Notes under the pieces: generated by a model
Database searches by the model: none
What the model was told of the DNA's origin: nothing
What the model saw: the letters and a program-made list of their open reading frames with translations, nothing else
In this document: in pieces, positions 20,571 through 29,835 of the stretch
How positions within the stretch are numbered: position 1 is the stretch's first letter
Layout of the letters: each line of letters opens with the position of its first letter
NCBI RefSeq assembly: GCF_900188325.1
Contig: NZ_FZPD01000002.1
Coordinates: 310,001-374,000, forward strand
Direction of reading: 5' to 3'
Length of the DNA: 64,000 nucleotides
Origin: Ekhidna lutea
Lineage (GTDB): Bacteria; Bacteroidota; Bacteroidia; Cytophagales; Cyclobacteriaceae
Position numbers and translations under genes: made by a program

Positions 20571-21167
20571 CTAAACCAGGTCCTTTATTTTATCCACAAA
20601 CTTATTGTGAAATACCCAAATAAAGTCTGGACATATATCTAGTTCTTTTCCATGCAATACGGCTTTAAAATGAATCATTGATTCAAATTCGCTGGATTCT
20701 TTATCTATAAAATCATTTAGTTCCGTTGCTTTAAGCACCTTCAATGATGGCACATTTCCATAAATTTCAACTCCCAAAAAATTAGAAAACTCGGTGATAA
20801 CTGCTGCTGAGACCATATTATCAATCTCGGTAAGAAAACCTAACTTCATGATCATACTCTCTTTGGAATCATCCTTTACTATTTTTTCAGGCAAACATGC
20901 TTCGTAAAGTTTTGACACCTCTTTTTCAGAAAATATTAAATGGCTGGTTCCTTTTAGCTCTCCCATCAATTCTGTTTTAATAAGGTGAACATCCTGGTTG
21001 GCGCCACCAAATCGACTGGTCTCTAATTCAGCATTTACATAATCAATCTGTTCGATACTCACAGGACTTTGAAGTATTTGCTCCATTGATGCTTTCGCCA
21101 TGGAAAGCCCATCAAATATCAGTTTGGTGGCTACCTTCATTTCAGAGTCGTTCAAATCTGCTATCAT
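20571..21167 (-). CDS. CheC-like chemotaxis phosphatase
   Basis: This 198-residue protein matches the CheC/CheX superfamily. The motif FLTEIDNMVSAAVITEFSNFLGVEIYG (about residues 111-136) contains the catalytic E-x-x-N pair in TEIDN. Only one such pair is evident, whereas classical CheC has two, and the N-terminal 100 residues look like a divergent half. It probably dephosphorylates one or both of the flanking CheY paralogues. No CheD gene, the usual CheC partner, is present in the cluster. Gaps of 78 bp on both sides set this gene slightly apart from its neighbours. Confidence 0.75.
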   Translation of the reverse strand: MIADLNDSEMKVATKLIFDGLSMAKASMEQILQSPVSIEQIDYVNAELETSRFGGANQDVHLIKTELMGELKGTSHLIFSEKEVSKLYEACLPEKIVKDDSKESMIMKLGFLTEIDNMVSAAVITEFSNFLGVEIYGNVPSLKVLKATELNDFIDKESSEFESMIHFKAVLHGKELDICPDFIWVFHNKFVDKIKDLV

Positions 21168-21245
21168 CTTCTCAATTTTTAAGTCTTAGTTGGGCTCTCA
21201 AAATAATTCTTTATTCTAAATCTCAGTTAAATTTTAGGTGAACTG

Positions 21246-21608
21246 TTAAGTTTCTTCATCGAGTCCCCTCAAAATACCGATTAATTCTTCATTGTCAAAT
21301 GGTTTTACCAGGTAATGTTTTGCGCCATTCTCCATTGCCTCTACAATAGCAGATTGCTGTCCTACAGCACTTATCATGATTACTTTTGATGTAAAGTCGT
21401 CTGTATTAATCGTTTTCAATACATCCAAGCCTGTCATATCCGGCAAAATATTGTCTAGCGTAATAACATCAGGATTTAATTCAAGCGCAAGATCTATGGC
21501 TGATTCGCCATTTTTGGCCTCACCGACCACTTCATACCCATTGTCATGAAGCAACGAACGCAAGCTTGATCTGATGTATGTTGAGTCATCTACTATGAGT
21601 ACTCGCAT
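21246..21608 (-). CDS. cheY: CheY-like response regulator (paralogue 1)
   Basis: This 120-residue single receiver domain has D7/D8, phosphoacceptor D52 (VITLDNILPDMTG), the SAVGQQ block and the KPF lysine. It starts 4 bp after the cheR stop codon, so it is part of the cheB-cheA-cheR unit and is the natural phosphate acceptor for CheA. Together with the receiver at 20130-20492 it forms a duplicated pair around the CheC-like gene. Confidence 0.93.
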   Translation of the reverse strand: MRVLIVDDSTYIRSSLRSLLHDNGYEVVGEAKNGESAIDLALELNPDVITLDNILPDMTGLDVLKTINTDDFTSKVIMISAVGQQSAIVEAMENGAKHYLVKPFDNEELIGILRGLDEET

Positions 21609-21612
21609 GGTC

Positions 21613-22431
21613 TTACTGTTTTGTTTCGTTTAATTTCTTATAAATACGAGTGCGTACATCATAAATTCCAAACTTTGTCTTACCATAGTCAGGCATGATG
21701 TCGTAATAGCCAATGATCAAATAGCCATTGGGTTTCAGGCAGCTATGTAAAAGATCTAAGACTCTTCTTTTAAGCGAATCATCAAAGTATATCATTACAT
21801 TTCTGCAAAAAATGATATCATACGTATCATTCATCTGCTCCATTACTAGATTGTGGCGTTTGAAGCTCACATTTTTTGTGTATTTGGTTTTAATCGTTGC
21901 ATGTTTATCATGAAAGTCGAAATAGTCACTCATTTCACGATTTGGAAAAAATTTCAGAAACGGAACCAAATACTGCTTTAAGGTTATCAGGGAATAATCA
22001 CCTTTTGTAGCTTTTGCAAGTGCTGTCTTACTTAAATCAGTTGCTATTAATTTTGTTTTATTTAGCAAATTTAGTGTCTCAAGTACGATATTCATTGTAT
22101 AGACCTCCTCGCCGGTAGAGCATCCTGCATGCCATATTTTCAGTGACTTGTTTGGTATCTCTGGGATAATTTCACCACGAAGTTTGATCCATACATCAGG
22201 ATTTCTGAATAACTCAGTCAGGTTCACCAGTAAGTCATCAATCGCATTTTGAAAAAATTCATTGTCTTTTAAAACCAAAGACCACAACTCAATGATGGAA
22301 TCCATATTGTTCTTGAGCATCAGTCGTACTATTCCTCGTTTTAAGGAGGACCGTTCATAGTTTGTAAAGTCTAATCCATAACGATTGTTTATAGCTTGCA
22401 TAAGTGCTGTAAGCTCCTCATCGCTAATCAT
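21613..22431 (-). CDS. cheR: CheR methyltransferase
   Basis: This 272-residue protein has an N-terminal helical CheR domain (about 1-75, with YERSSLKRGIVRLM) and a SAM-dependent methyltransferase domain (about 80-265) with IWHAGCSTGEEVYTM as the SAM-binding loop and IIFCRNVMIYFD as the conserved CheR motif. It methylates glutamates on the MCP as part of adaptation. The MCP here lacks a C-terminal NWETF-type tether, so CheR must bind it directly. It lies 17 bp downstream of cheA. Confidence 0.95.
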   Translation of the reverse strand: MISDEELTALMQAINNRYGLDFTNYERSSLKRGIVRLMLKNNMDSIIELWSLVLKDNEFFQNAIDDLLVNLTELFRNPDVWIKLRGEIIPEIPNKSLKIWHAGCSTGEEVYTMNIVLETLNLLNKTKLIATDLSKTALAKATKGDYSLITLKQYLVPFLKFFPNREMSDYFDFHDKHATIKTKYTKNVSFKRHNLVMEQMNDTYDIIFCRNVMIYFDDSLKRRVLDLLHSCLKPNGYLIIGYYDIMPDYGKTKFGIYDVRTRIYKKLNETKQ

Positions 22432-22448
22432 ATCGGTTGTTATCGTTC

Positions 22449-24161
22449 CTATGATTGTGTGGTTTTAGTTGCTGATTGAAACAATATATCCATTATTGAT
22501 GCGACATCAAGCACCGGACAGACATTTCCGGATCCAAGGATGGTTGACCCGCTGAGTAATCGACTGTTATTCAGTGGCTTAGGTAGTTTTTTCTCTATTA
22601 TTTCTTTTTGCCGATCCAGCCGATCCACGACTAACCCCAATAATCGTCCGGAATGCGAGGCTATAACAACATTTAGCTGAGAATCATTTGCAATCTTTTG
22701 GAGAGGTTGCTGGCCGATGGCATGCTGCTCAAAGTCATTCAGGTTGCGAATGTTAAGTAGCCCCTTTAAAAACACAATTGGAACTGACTTATCATTATAG
22801 TCAATCATTAAATTATCCGCAACATGGTGAATATTGTCTTTTGTGAGATATGTAACAGAATCAATATAGGTTAGTGGAATAGCATATTCTTGATCGTCTA
22901 CTATAAATAAGAGTGCTCCTTTTAAAGCAAGTGAAGAAGGAAGCACCAGGTGAACAGATGTACCAATTCCTATTTCAGTTTCTACCAGAACCTGCCCACC
23001 AATTGATTCTACAGCCTTTTTAACGACATCCATACCAACACCTCTTCCTGATATTTCAGTGATTTTTTCAGCGCTTGAAAAACCTGGCTCAAATATGTAT
23101 CGGATGATTTCATTTTCGCTGAGCTTGTCTGCTACCTCCTGTGAAACCATTTTTTTCTTAACGATTTTCTCTTTGATCTTCTCTTTATCTATACCCTTTC
23201 CATCATCTGAAATGGTGATGACTACACTATCTTTTTCTAATGTAGCAGATAGCGTTACACTTGCTTTTAGGTCTTTCCCTGAGTTTTTACGCTCCTCTGA
23301 GGATTCTATTCCATGTGAAACGGCGTTACGAACCAAATGCACCATGGAATCGCTAATGATTTTAAGAATATTCCTGTCTATCTCTACTTCAGTGCCTTTG
23401 AGAACAAGTTCTACTGACTTCTTTTCTGTGGCTGCCGCATCTCTGAGCACCCTGTGAAATTTATTGAAAAGAAACCCCATCTGCACCATTCGCACATTCA
23501 TGATACCATAATGTAGATTAGATGAAATGCGTTTTAGACGTTCAAATTCCAGCGTACTTTTTCCTTCTTCCCCAAATAGAGATATCAGCCGATCTCGCTC
23601 GATTACTAACTCCCCAACCATGTTAAGCAGGTCATCCATGCGCTTTACGGGAATCTGTACGACATCTGCAAACTTGATACTTCCTCCCTCTTCTTTTACT
23701 TCTTCTTGTGGTTGATCAGTATCTATTTCAGGCTCTTGAGGCTCATCGGAATCATCAGAGGGTTTACCAGCGTCTTCAAGGGCATTCTTCAGAAATACAG
23801 ATAGTTTCGTTTTAATACCAAGATAGCTAACCTTCTCATTAGTGGTGATCGCATTGATCAATCCTCCAAGCTTATCATTGGCACGAAACAAACTATTGAC
23901 CAATTCAGTATCCAATGGAATATCTCCATTTTTTATTGCACCAAAAATATCTTCAACTGTATGAGACAAATCCGCGATTTTGTCATAACCCATCCCCATT
24001 GCATTACCCTTGAGGGTATGGACTATTCGAAATATATTGGCGATGGCTCGTTTACTTGAGTGATCCTTTTCAAGCTCGACAAATAAACGGTTTAGCTCCT
24101 CAAAGTTTTCGAGGGCTTCTGTTAAAAATAACTGACGATATTCTTCTTCTTTCGAATTCAC
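22449..24161 (-). CDS. cheA: CheA histidine kinase
   Basis: This 570-residue kinase has an HPt (P1) domain with FRIVHTLKGNAMG (H48), a short acidic linker (about 130-165) where the P2 CheY-binding domain would normally be, the P3 dimerisation domain (PVKRMDDLLNMVGELV), the P4 ATPase domain (HLVRNAVSHGIE, DDGKGID, GRGVGMDVV) and a C-terminal P5/CheW-like domain (about 425-560). It phosphorylates itself and then CheY and CheB. The start is a GTG directly after the cheB stop (TAAGTG); no ATG occurs before the P1 core, so this start is well supported. The lack of a P2 domain makes it shorter than enterobacterial CheA (about 650). Confidence 0.95.
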   Translation of the reverse strand: MNSKEEEYRQLFLTEALENFEELNRLFVELEKDHSSKRAIANIFRIVHTLKGNAMGMGYDKIADLSHTVEDIFGAIKNGDIPLDTELVNSLFRANDKLGGLINAITTNEKVSYLGIKTKLSVFLKNALEDAGKPSDDSDEPQEPEIDTDQPQEEVKEEGGSIKFADVVQIPVKRMDDLLNMVGELVIERDRLISLFGEEGKSTLEFERLKRISSNLHYGIMNVRMVQMGFLFNKFHRVLRDAAATEKKSVELVLKGTEVEIDRNILKIISDSMVHLVRNAVSHGIESSEERKNSGKDLKASVTLSATLEKDSVVITISDDGKGIDKEKIKEKIVKKKMVSQEVADKLSENEIIRYIFEPGFSSAEKITEISGRGVGMDVVKKAVESIGGQVLVETEIGIGTSVHLVLPSSLALKGALLFIVDDQEYAIPLTYIDSVTYLTKDNIHHVADNLMIDYNDKSVPIVFLKGLLNIRNLNDFEQHAIGQQPLQKIANDSQLNVVIASHSGRLLGLVVDRLDRQKEIIEKKLPKPLNNSRLLSGSTILGSGNVCPVLDVASIMDILFQSATKTTQS

Positions 24162-25199
24162 TTATAGATCGTTGACCAGATAGTTTCCAATTTCTTTAAT
24201 ATCCAAAATCTCATCTACAGCACCTGACTCGTTCGCGGCTTTAGGCATTCCATATATTACACTGCTTTCTTTGTTTTGCGCTATGGTTTTTCCTTTTGCC
24301 TCGTGCACTGCTATCATGCCTTTTACTCCATCTTTTCCCATCCCTGTCAGCAAAACACCTACCATCCTATTCTTATAAATCTTAGCTGCACTAAGCATCA
24401 TTGCATTTATAGAAGGGTTATTATAGTCAGGATAGACTTCATCCGTAAAATCGATTACTGCCTCATTGTTTTTCTTTGTTAGTATTAGGTTAGCGTGTCC
24501 TGGGCAAAACATCACTACCCCTGGTGTTGGTTTAGCACCTTTCGTCGCTGAAACCACCTCAAGGTTCGTCAAAGAGCTTAGGCGCTGAACAAACTGAGGA
24601 ATAAATACTGCCGGCATATGTTGGCAGACAATAATAGGAATATCAAAATCAGCGGGTAATGAACTTAAAACCCTTTCAATTGCTGTAGGCCCTCCAGTAG
24701 AAGCCCCAATGGCTACCAGATCATAATTAGACTTCTTCTTGCCCCTTTTTTTTGATACCACCTGTACTGTTTTCTTAGCAGCAGTGATCGTTTTGGGTTT
24801 TGCACGAGATGTGCTTTTTATTTTTTGAATCAGCTCCTTTTGAAGCTCTCGCATTTTCGATTTATTCCGGTCGGGCTTATTGATGTAGTCAACAGCTCCG
24901 TTTTTCAGTGCTTCAAAAATGGGTTGCAAATCTGTATTTCCAACTGAGCTTAAAATTAAAATCGGCGTTGGGCGACTTTCCATTATAGCTTTCACTGCAT
25001 ATAAACCGTCATAGTCTGCCATATTTAGATCTAGCAAAACAATGTCTGGTTTAAGCGTTAAAACCTGCTTTGTTGCTTCCAATCCATTCGTGGCTGTTCC
25101 GACCACTTCTATTTGTGAATCCTCTGAAAGCAAATCCGTAACAAGCAACCGCATGAATGCAGAATCATCTACAACTAATATTTTAAGCTTACTTGCCAT
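24162..25199 (-). CDS. cheB: CheB protein-glutamate methylesterase
   Basis: This 345-residue protein has an N-terminal receiver domain (D57 in IVLLDLNM, KP lysine in YINKPDRN), a basic linker (about 130-155) and a methylesterase domain with the catalytic serine in AIGASTGGPTAIERV (S167), the histidine in CQHMP (H194) and the aspartate in GMGKDGVKGM. Phosphorylation by CheA would activate removal of methyl groups (and deamidation) at the MCP. It starts immediately after the stop of the CheW gene (25200) and runs directly into cheA. Confidence 0.95.
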   Translation of the reverse strand: MASKLKILVVDDSAFMRLLVTDLLSEDSQIEVVGTATNGLEATKQVLTLKPDIVLLDLNMADYDGLYAVKAIMESRPTPILILSSVGNTDLQPIFEALKNGAVDYINKPDRNKSKMRELQKELIQKIKSTSRAKPKTITAAKKTVQVVSKKRGKKKSNYDLVAIGASTGGPTAIERVLSSLPADFDIPIIVCQHMPAVFIPQFVQRLSSLTNLEVVSATKGAKPTPGVVMFCPGHANLILTKKNNEAVIDFTDEVYPDYNNPSINAMMLSAAKIYKNRMVGVLLTGMGKDGVKGMIAVHEAKGKTIAQNKESSVIYGMPKAANESGAVDEILDIKEIGNYLVNDL

Positions 25200-25886
25200 C
25201 TATTTCAAAAATTCATCAGGAACAACAACTGTATGATCACTTCGAACCAATTCATCGATATCCAGGTAAAAAATAATTCGATCATCCAACTGAATCAACC
25301 CTTTAATGTATGATGATGTGCCTGTTGTATTGTCTATCATCGAAACGTCACTGGTGATGTTGTCCCCAGAGGTTTTAAGCGTTACCGGCAAACTATTTAG
25401 AAGAAATCCAATAGGACTATCTTTAGCTTTAACGGCTAGAAAATACTCACATAACTCTTCGGATTTATTCACGAATTTGCGTCTGAGATCCATTGCTAAA
25501 AAGGTTTTCCCGCGGATTGAGGCAATGCCCTTCACGTGAGCCGGACTGTTAGGTGCTTCTGAAAGTTTAGGTGTTGACACTACTTCACTAACCTTAGCTA
25601 TTTCTACCGCATACTCTTCATTACCGACATTAAACACCACAAATTGAACTATTTGATTTGAAAGGCTTTCGATTTCTTCGCGGAATTTTTTCCTTAGTTC
25701 TTGTTTTCTTTTCTGTTCCTTTTCTGTTATGAAATTTCCTATTATTTGTGCTTTTCCAGGCTCAGTTGCCTTTTTTTTCACAGAGCTCTTTTTAATAAGT
25801 TTCTTTTTCTCCACTTTCTTTTTGGGAGATTTCTTTTTCTCACTTGCAATTAACTGCTGCTTTTTTAAATTCTTCCCCAATGCCAT
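25200..25886 (-). CDS. cheW: CheW adaptor with lysine-rich N-terminal extension
   Basis: This 228-residue protein has a C-terminal CheW domain (about 75-220) with the conserved VKGIASIRGKTF loop that contacts CheA/MCP. The first 70 residues are an unusual, very lysine-rich extension (KKKSPKKKVEKKKL and onward). The first seven residues, MALGKNL, are identical to those of the other CheW of the cluster (29199-29780). It couples receptor to kinase in the signalling array; the basic tail might bind membrane, nucleic acid or the neighbouring ParA-like protein, which is inference. It sits between cheB (immediately downstream) and parA (3 bp upstream). Confidence 0.92.
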   Translation of the reverse strand: MALGKNLKKQQLIASEKKKSPKKKVEKKKLIKKSSVKKKATEPGKAQIIGNFITEKEQKRKQELRKKFREEIESLSNQIVQFVVFNVGNEEYAVEIAKVSEVVSTPKLSEAPNSPAHVKGIASIRGKTFLAMDLRRKFVNKSEELCEYFLAVKAKDSPIGFLLNSLPVTLKTSGDNITSDVSMIDNTTGTSSYIKGLIQLDDRIIFYLDIDELVRSDHTVVVPDEFLK

Positions 25887-25889
25887 TCT

Positions 25890-26636
25890 TTACACATTTA
25901 ATTCTAAAATTTCATCAGCAAAATGCATGTAATCAACCGCACTATTAGAAGTTGGTTTATACGAAATAACGCTTTTTCCAAATGAAGGGGCTTCTGAAGC
26001 TTTTACATTATTTCTTATATGGGATTTGAAGATTCTTAAGTCGTAATTTTCTTTGATGTAGTCTTCTACCTCTATACTAAGCTTTCTCCTTTTATCTACC
26101 ATTACTGGAAGAACTCCTTCAATGGACAAGTCTTTATCATACGAGGTTTGTACTTTATTAATCGTATCTACAATCTGGTCTAATCCCTGGAGACTCAGCA
26201 CCTCCATTTGCATGGGTATAATTACCTTGTCTGCAGCTAGCAAAGCATTAAGTGTAAGTGTTGATAAAGAAGGTGGACAATCAATCAAAACAAAATCAAA
26301 ACCTTTTGCATCAGTGAGCATTTGAGATAGAACCTTTTCTTGTCCTTCACTTCGTGCCAGCGATAATTCCGTATCTGCAAGGTTATTATCTGATGGAGCA
26401 ACAGTAATTCCTTCCCGGATTTCCATGACATCTCCAAGAGAACATTCACCTAACAAAGCATCTGCCATGGACTGGCTAAATTCGTTTACACCCAATGAAT
26501 AACTAAGGTTGCCTTGTGGATCAAGGTCAATGAGTAAAACATCCTTGGCCCGACGCTTTAATGCTGCTCCTAAATTGATTGCAGTGGTCGTTTTTCCTGT
26601 TCCTCCTTTATGATTTATAATGGAATAGACTATCAT
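25890..26636 (-). CDS. ParA/MinD-type ATPase of the chemosensory cluster
   Basis: This 248-residue ATPase has the deviant Walker A NHKGGTGKTTTAINLG (about residues 8-23), VLLIDLDPQGN, and Walker B FVLIDCPPSLS. It resembles the soluble chromosome- and plasmid-partition ParA group. No ParB or parS-like repeat is visible, and the gene is embedded in the che operon (3 bp from the MCP gene, 3 bp from cheW), which points to a ParC-like role: positioning or segregating the chemosensory array at cell division, as known in Vibrio and Rhodobacter. The C-terminal lysines that would bind DNA non-specifically cannot be judged without modelling. Confidence 0.9.
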   Translation of the reverse strand: MIVYSIINHKGGTGKTTTAINLGAALKRRAKDVLLIDLDPQGNLSYSLGVNEFSQSMADALLGECSLGDVMEIREGITVAPSDNNLADTELSLARSEGQEKVLSQMLTDAKGFDFVLIDCPPSLSTLTLNALLAADKVIIPMQMEVLSLQGLDQIVDTINKVQTSYDKDLSIEGVLPVMVDKRRKLSIEVEDYIKENYDLRIFKSHIRNNVKASEAPSFGKSVISYKPTSNSAVDYMHFADEILELNV

Positions 26637-26639
26637 TTA

Positions 26640-29165
26640 TTAATCACCTTTCTGTGATAACTTAAACATGCCTACCTTATCCTTGAGCGTTTTAGCAATT
26701 TCGGTAACTTCCTCCGATCGTTGTGTATAGCTCTCCATTCCAGCGCTAAGCTCAGTAGCCGAGCTTGCAACCTGCTCTGTACCTGCGGCCGTTTCCTCAG
26801 CAATGACCACAATGCCTTCAGTAATACTTACCACATTCTTTATGCTATCCATTTGTTCTTTGGTAGCATCAAGAATTTGCTTCGATATCTCCAGATTTTG
26901 ATTTGAAGATGAGGCTATCTCTCTGAACGCCTCGGATGCATCATTAGAAGCACTTTCACCTCCAAGAATGCTCTCATTCATGACTTCAATCACTTTAGCC
27001 GCAGTAGCGGTATCGTTCTGGACGTCTGTGATTAGTTTTTCAATTTCTCTAGCTGAATTTCTTGAATCTTCAGCGAGTTTTCTGATTTCTTCTGCAACTA
27101 CTGCAAACCCTCTTCCGGCATCACCAGCCTGAGCAGCTTCAATAGCTGCATTTAGGGCTAATAAATTGGTTTGAGCAGCTATATCAGTGATAATACCCAA
27201 AACCCTGGTTATCTCTTTGCTTCGCTCAGTAAGTACCTGAATGGATTCATTCGTGTCATTCGCAAAGGCTTTGATGTCCTTCATGCTAAAGCCTACCTTG
27301 TTCACCATTTTGAGTCCTGTTTCAGAGCTTTCAGATACCTTATGTGCTGCCACATTGATTTCATCTGCCTGAACACTCATACTAGAAGCTGCTCGTTGAA
27401 TGCTTTCAACAAGGTTTGATGATTCATCTACCTTGCTTACCTGATTTTGTGCCCCGCTACTCATTTCTGCAATTGCGGAAGCGATTTCGCCGGTGTTGGT
27501 ATTCATCTCTTCACTGGCTGAAAGCATCTCCATAGAGGAATCACCAATGATATTTGCATTCTTAACAATTCCATCGAGTAATTCATCAAGGTTATTTAAA
27601 GCTTTATTTAAATTTTCAGCTAGTTGAAGGATGTCTCCTTTCGCTTCTTCTGTATATCTAACAGTTAAATCGCCTTCTGCCATTCGGTTAGCCATTTCAT
27701 TCAGTATTATGAATGGTTTAGAAACTGATTCCAGAAGACTATTAATCGAAATACTAAGTTCCCTCCATGCTCCGGATTTATTATCAGAGTTCATGCGTGA
27801 TTTTAGGTCTCCTTCACCTTCTGCATGCTGAACGACATTGTTTGTTTCATCAATTACGGATCGGAGATTGTTTCTCATCATTATTAATGAGGCACCTAAA
27901 ACGTCATTTTCGCCAGCAACTTCAAAGTCAGCGTTTAAATTACCTTCACCAATTTCGCGAGAAAAATTTGCCTTTTTCCTTAGTTCAGCAAGCAGGATAT
28001 TAACCGAATGGGCTATTTCCCCAAGCTCATCGCCAGAAATATTCTTTATCACAAGCGAGTTATCTAATACTCCTTTCGCAAGATTCTTCAAAAGACTATT
28101 AGATTCATCTAAAGAGTCGGTAATTCTATTCGCAAGTTTCCAAATGGTGTAGGTAAGGAAGACTAGCCCTATCAGTCCAATAATGAGTGTTAAACGAAAT
28201 GTAGCATTAAATGGGGCTGTAATCTCAGAAACGGGAACAACAAAAACAGCCCACCAGGATTCATTAGATCTGCCCACTGGAATATTTGCGAAGGAAACAT
28301 ATACATCATCATCCAGTGAATCATCATGGGTGCGGTATGAAAAAGGCTTTCCTTCTTGCATTTTTTCAGATACATTAACAGGGCTTTTTTTGATAATGTT
28401 AAGCGTATCCATTTGTTTGTTGAATAGACCGGCGTTTTTATGAGCTGTAATTACACCTCCGCCCGAAACAAGTAGCGCATATGCATTTTCATAAAAGTCT
28501 ACCTCTGAAATACCTTGAAAATCATCAACAGACATATCTGTTCCAATTACACCGGCGAACTTTCCATCCACTTCAAATCGTACGGTAGGAGAAATGCCTA
28601 ATAGTGAGTCTCTGGTATTGGATGAATAATCATAATCTAAATACCAGTAAGGCTCACTCAATAACTCTTTAAGGTCATCTTCTGCTTTGAATCGTTCATA
28701 AATTGAGCTTGCTTTTCTTCCATCTAGTTCAGCAAGCTCCAAAGAAGATTTTACCTCGCCCCCGTCCATGTATGAGTTAAAGCGCTCTCGTCCATAACTT
28801 TTATCCCAGTTTGGATCGATAAACTCCAGCTGCCAACTCATCCAGGTTGCATCATACTTTGGATACATCACGAGCACTTTATCCAAAAGTGATTTCCGTA
28901 GTTTGTTGCGTTGATCATCAGGAAGAAGTGTGTATTCTTCTACGGCTACTGCCATGATTCTCGAAACAGCCAAATCTTCATCAATAATCACTTTTATTTC
29001 ATTGGCTTTTTGTTTGGCATAGGAATCAGCAAGTTTCTCTGCTTCGCTAATCGCATTATTCCGCAGATTGTAGCTTATATATCCTAGTGTTACGACATAG
29101 ATGATTACTGTCAATCCGAGGATAAACAACATCATCTTTCTTCGAATGGTAAAATTCTTAAGCAT
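26640..29165 (-). CDS. Methyl-accepting chemotaxis protein with dCache-like sensor and four HAMP-like units
   Basis: This 841-residue receptor has TM1 (about 11-31), a long periplasmic region (about 32-320) with double-Cache features ([31 protein letters not shown]), TM2 (about 324-344), then about four consecutive HAMP-like helical units (about 345-397, 398-436, 440-482, 485-535). A cytoplasmic signalling domain (about 540-835) follows, with the tip region [36 protein letters not shown]. It should bind a small extracellular ligand and control CheA via CheW. The C-terminus (KLSQKGD) has no CheR/CheB tether. It is the only MCP in the window and lies 33 bp downstream of the first cheW. Confidence 0.93.
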   Translation of the reverse strand: MLKNFTIRRKMMLFILGLTVIIYVVTLGYISYNLRNNAISEAEKLADSYAKQKANEIKVIIDEDLAVSRIMAVAVEEYTLLPDDQRNKLRKSLLDKVLVMYPKYDATWMSWQLEFIDPNWDKSYGRERFNSYMDGGEVKSSLELAELDGRKASSIYERFKAEDDLKELLSEPYWYLDYDYSSNTRDSLLGISPTVRFEVDGKFAGVIGTDMSVDDFQGISEVDFYENAYALLVSGGGVITAHKNAGLFNKQMDTLNIIKKSPVNVSEKMQEGKPFSYRTHDDSLDDDVYVSFANIPVGRSNESWWAVFVVPVSEITAPFNATFRLTLIIGLIGLVFLTYTIWKLANRITDSLDESNSLLKNLAKGVLDNSLVIKNISGDELGEIAHSVNILLAELRKKANFSREIGEGNLNADFEVAGENDVLGASLIMMRNNLRSVIDETNNVVQHAEGEGDLKSRMNSDNKSGAWRELSISINSLLESVSKPFIILNEMANRMAEGDLTVRYTEEAKGDILQLAENLNKALNNLDELLDGIVKNANIIGDSSMEMLSASEEMNTNTGEIASAIAEMSSGAQNQVSKVDESSNLVESIQRAASSMSVQADEINVAAHKVSESSETGLKMVNKVGFSMKDIKAFANDTNESIQVLTERSKEITRVLGIITDIAAQTNLLALNAAIEAAQAGDAGRGFAVVAEEIRKLAEDSRNSAREIEKLITDVQNDTATAAKVIEVMNESILGGESASNDASEAFREIASSSNQNLEISKQILDATKEQMDSIKNVVSITEGIVVIAEETAAGTEQVASSATELSAGMESYTQRSEEVTEIAKTLKDKVGMFKLSQKGD

Positions 29166-29198
29166 TTTGGTTATGGTTAACTATCAATAAATTAATCC

Positions 29199-29780
29199 TT
29201 AGGCAGTTTGAGTAAATTGATCGCCAGTAATCATTCCTAATATATCAAATAGGATAATCATTCGACGATCTTTTTTAATAATTCCTTTTAAGTATTTCTG
29301 ACCAGTGACGGACTTTAATCTAGAAGCAGACAACTCTTCAATCATTTTTTCTGCAACCATTAATGTGTCAGGCACTTCAGGTATTGCGATTCCCATTTTA
29401 TATTCTTCATGTTCTAAAACCAATAAATAATTGTACGTTTTATCATTTGAATGATTATGAGGATTGAAGAAGGTAGCCAAATCAAGAATTCCGTAGATAT
29501 TTCCTCTCACATTAACCATTCCAGAAATATATGGTGGCATTTCCGGCAATAATGAGACACGAGGGCATTTTACTACCTCACTAACCAACTGGATGGGTAT
29601 AGCATACTCCTCTCCTCCTGATTTGAAAACGCAAAATTGATGGAGCCTTGCTTGTAAACCCAACTCTTCATCTCTCTCACCCTCTTGTATCGACTCATTT
29701 TGGTTCTGCTTCCCCTTTTCGGCTTTTTCTTCCGCAGTAATCTCGCTTGTTTTCTTTGTTAGGTTTTTTCCTAATGCCAT
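29199..29780 (-). CDS. cheW: CheW adaptor, first gene of the chemosensory cluster
   Basis: This 193-residue protein has a CheW domain (about 45-185) with YISGMVNVRGNIYGILDLATFF as the central loop and strands. The first 45 residues are a charged tail starting MALGKNLTKK, which shares its first seven residues with the other CheW. As the most upstream gene on the minus strand, it should be read first from a promoter in 29781-29972. It would bridge the MCP, encoded 33 bp downstream, with CheA. Confidence 0.93.
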   Translation of the reverse strand: MALGKNLTKKTSEITAEEKAEKGKQNQNESIQEGERDEELGLQARLHQFCVFKSGGEEYAIPIQLVSEVVKCPRVSLLPEMPPYISGMVNVRGNIYGILDLATFFNPHNHSNDKTYNYLLVLEHEEYKMGIAIPEVPDTLMVAEKMIEELSASRLKSVTGQKYLKGIIKKDRRMIILFDILGMITGDQFTQTA

Positions 29781-29835
29781 GACAATTATAACTCAAGGTA
29801 AAATTGAACTTTCTAAGAAACTAAATACAATTGAC

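Noticed and set aside
23059-23457. A 132-residue open frame on the plus strand inside cheA.
   Set aside because: It is antisense to the conserved CheA ATPase domain and contains no family signature; the codon pattern follows cheA.
15879-29780. Reading the chemosensory cluster as a flagellar chemotaxis system.
   Set aside because: No flagellar, FliM/FliN or motor gene is present and the features around it point to Bacteroidota, most of which lack flagella.
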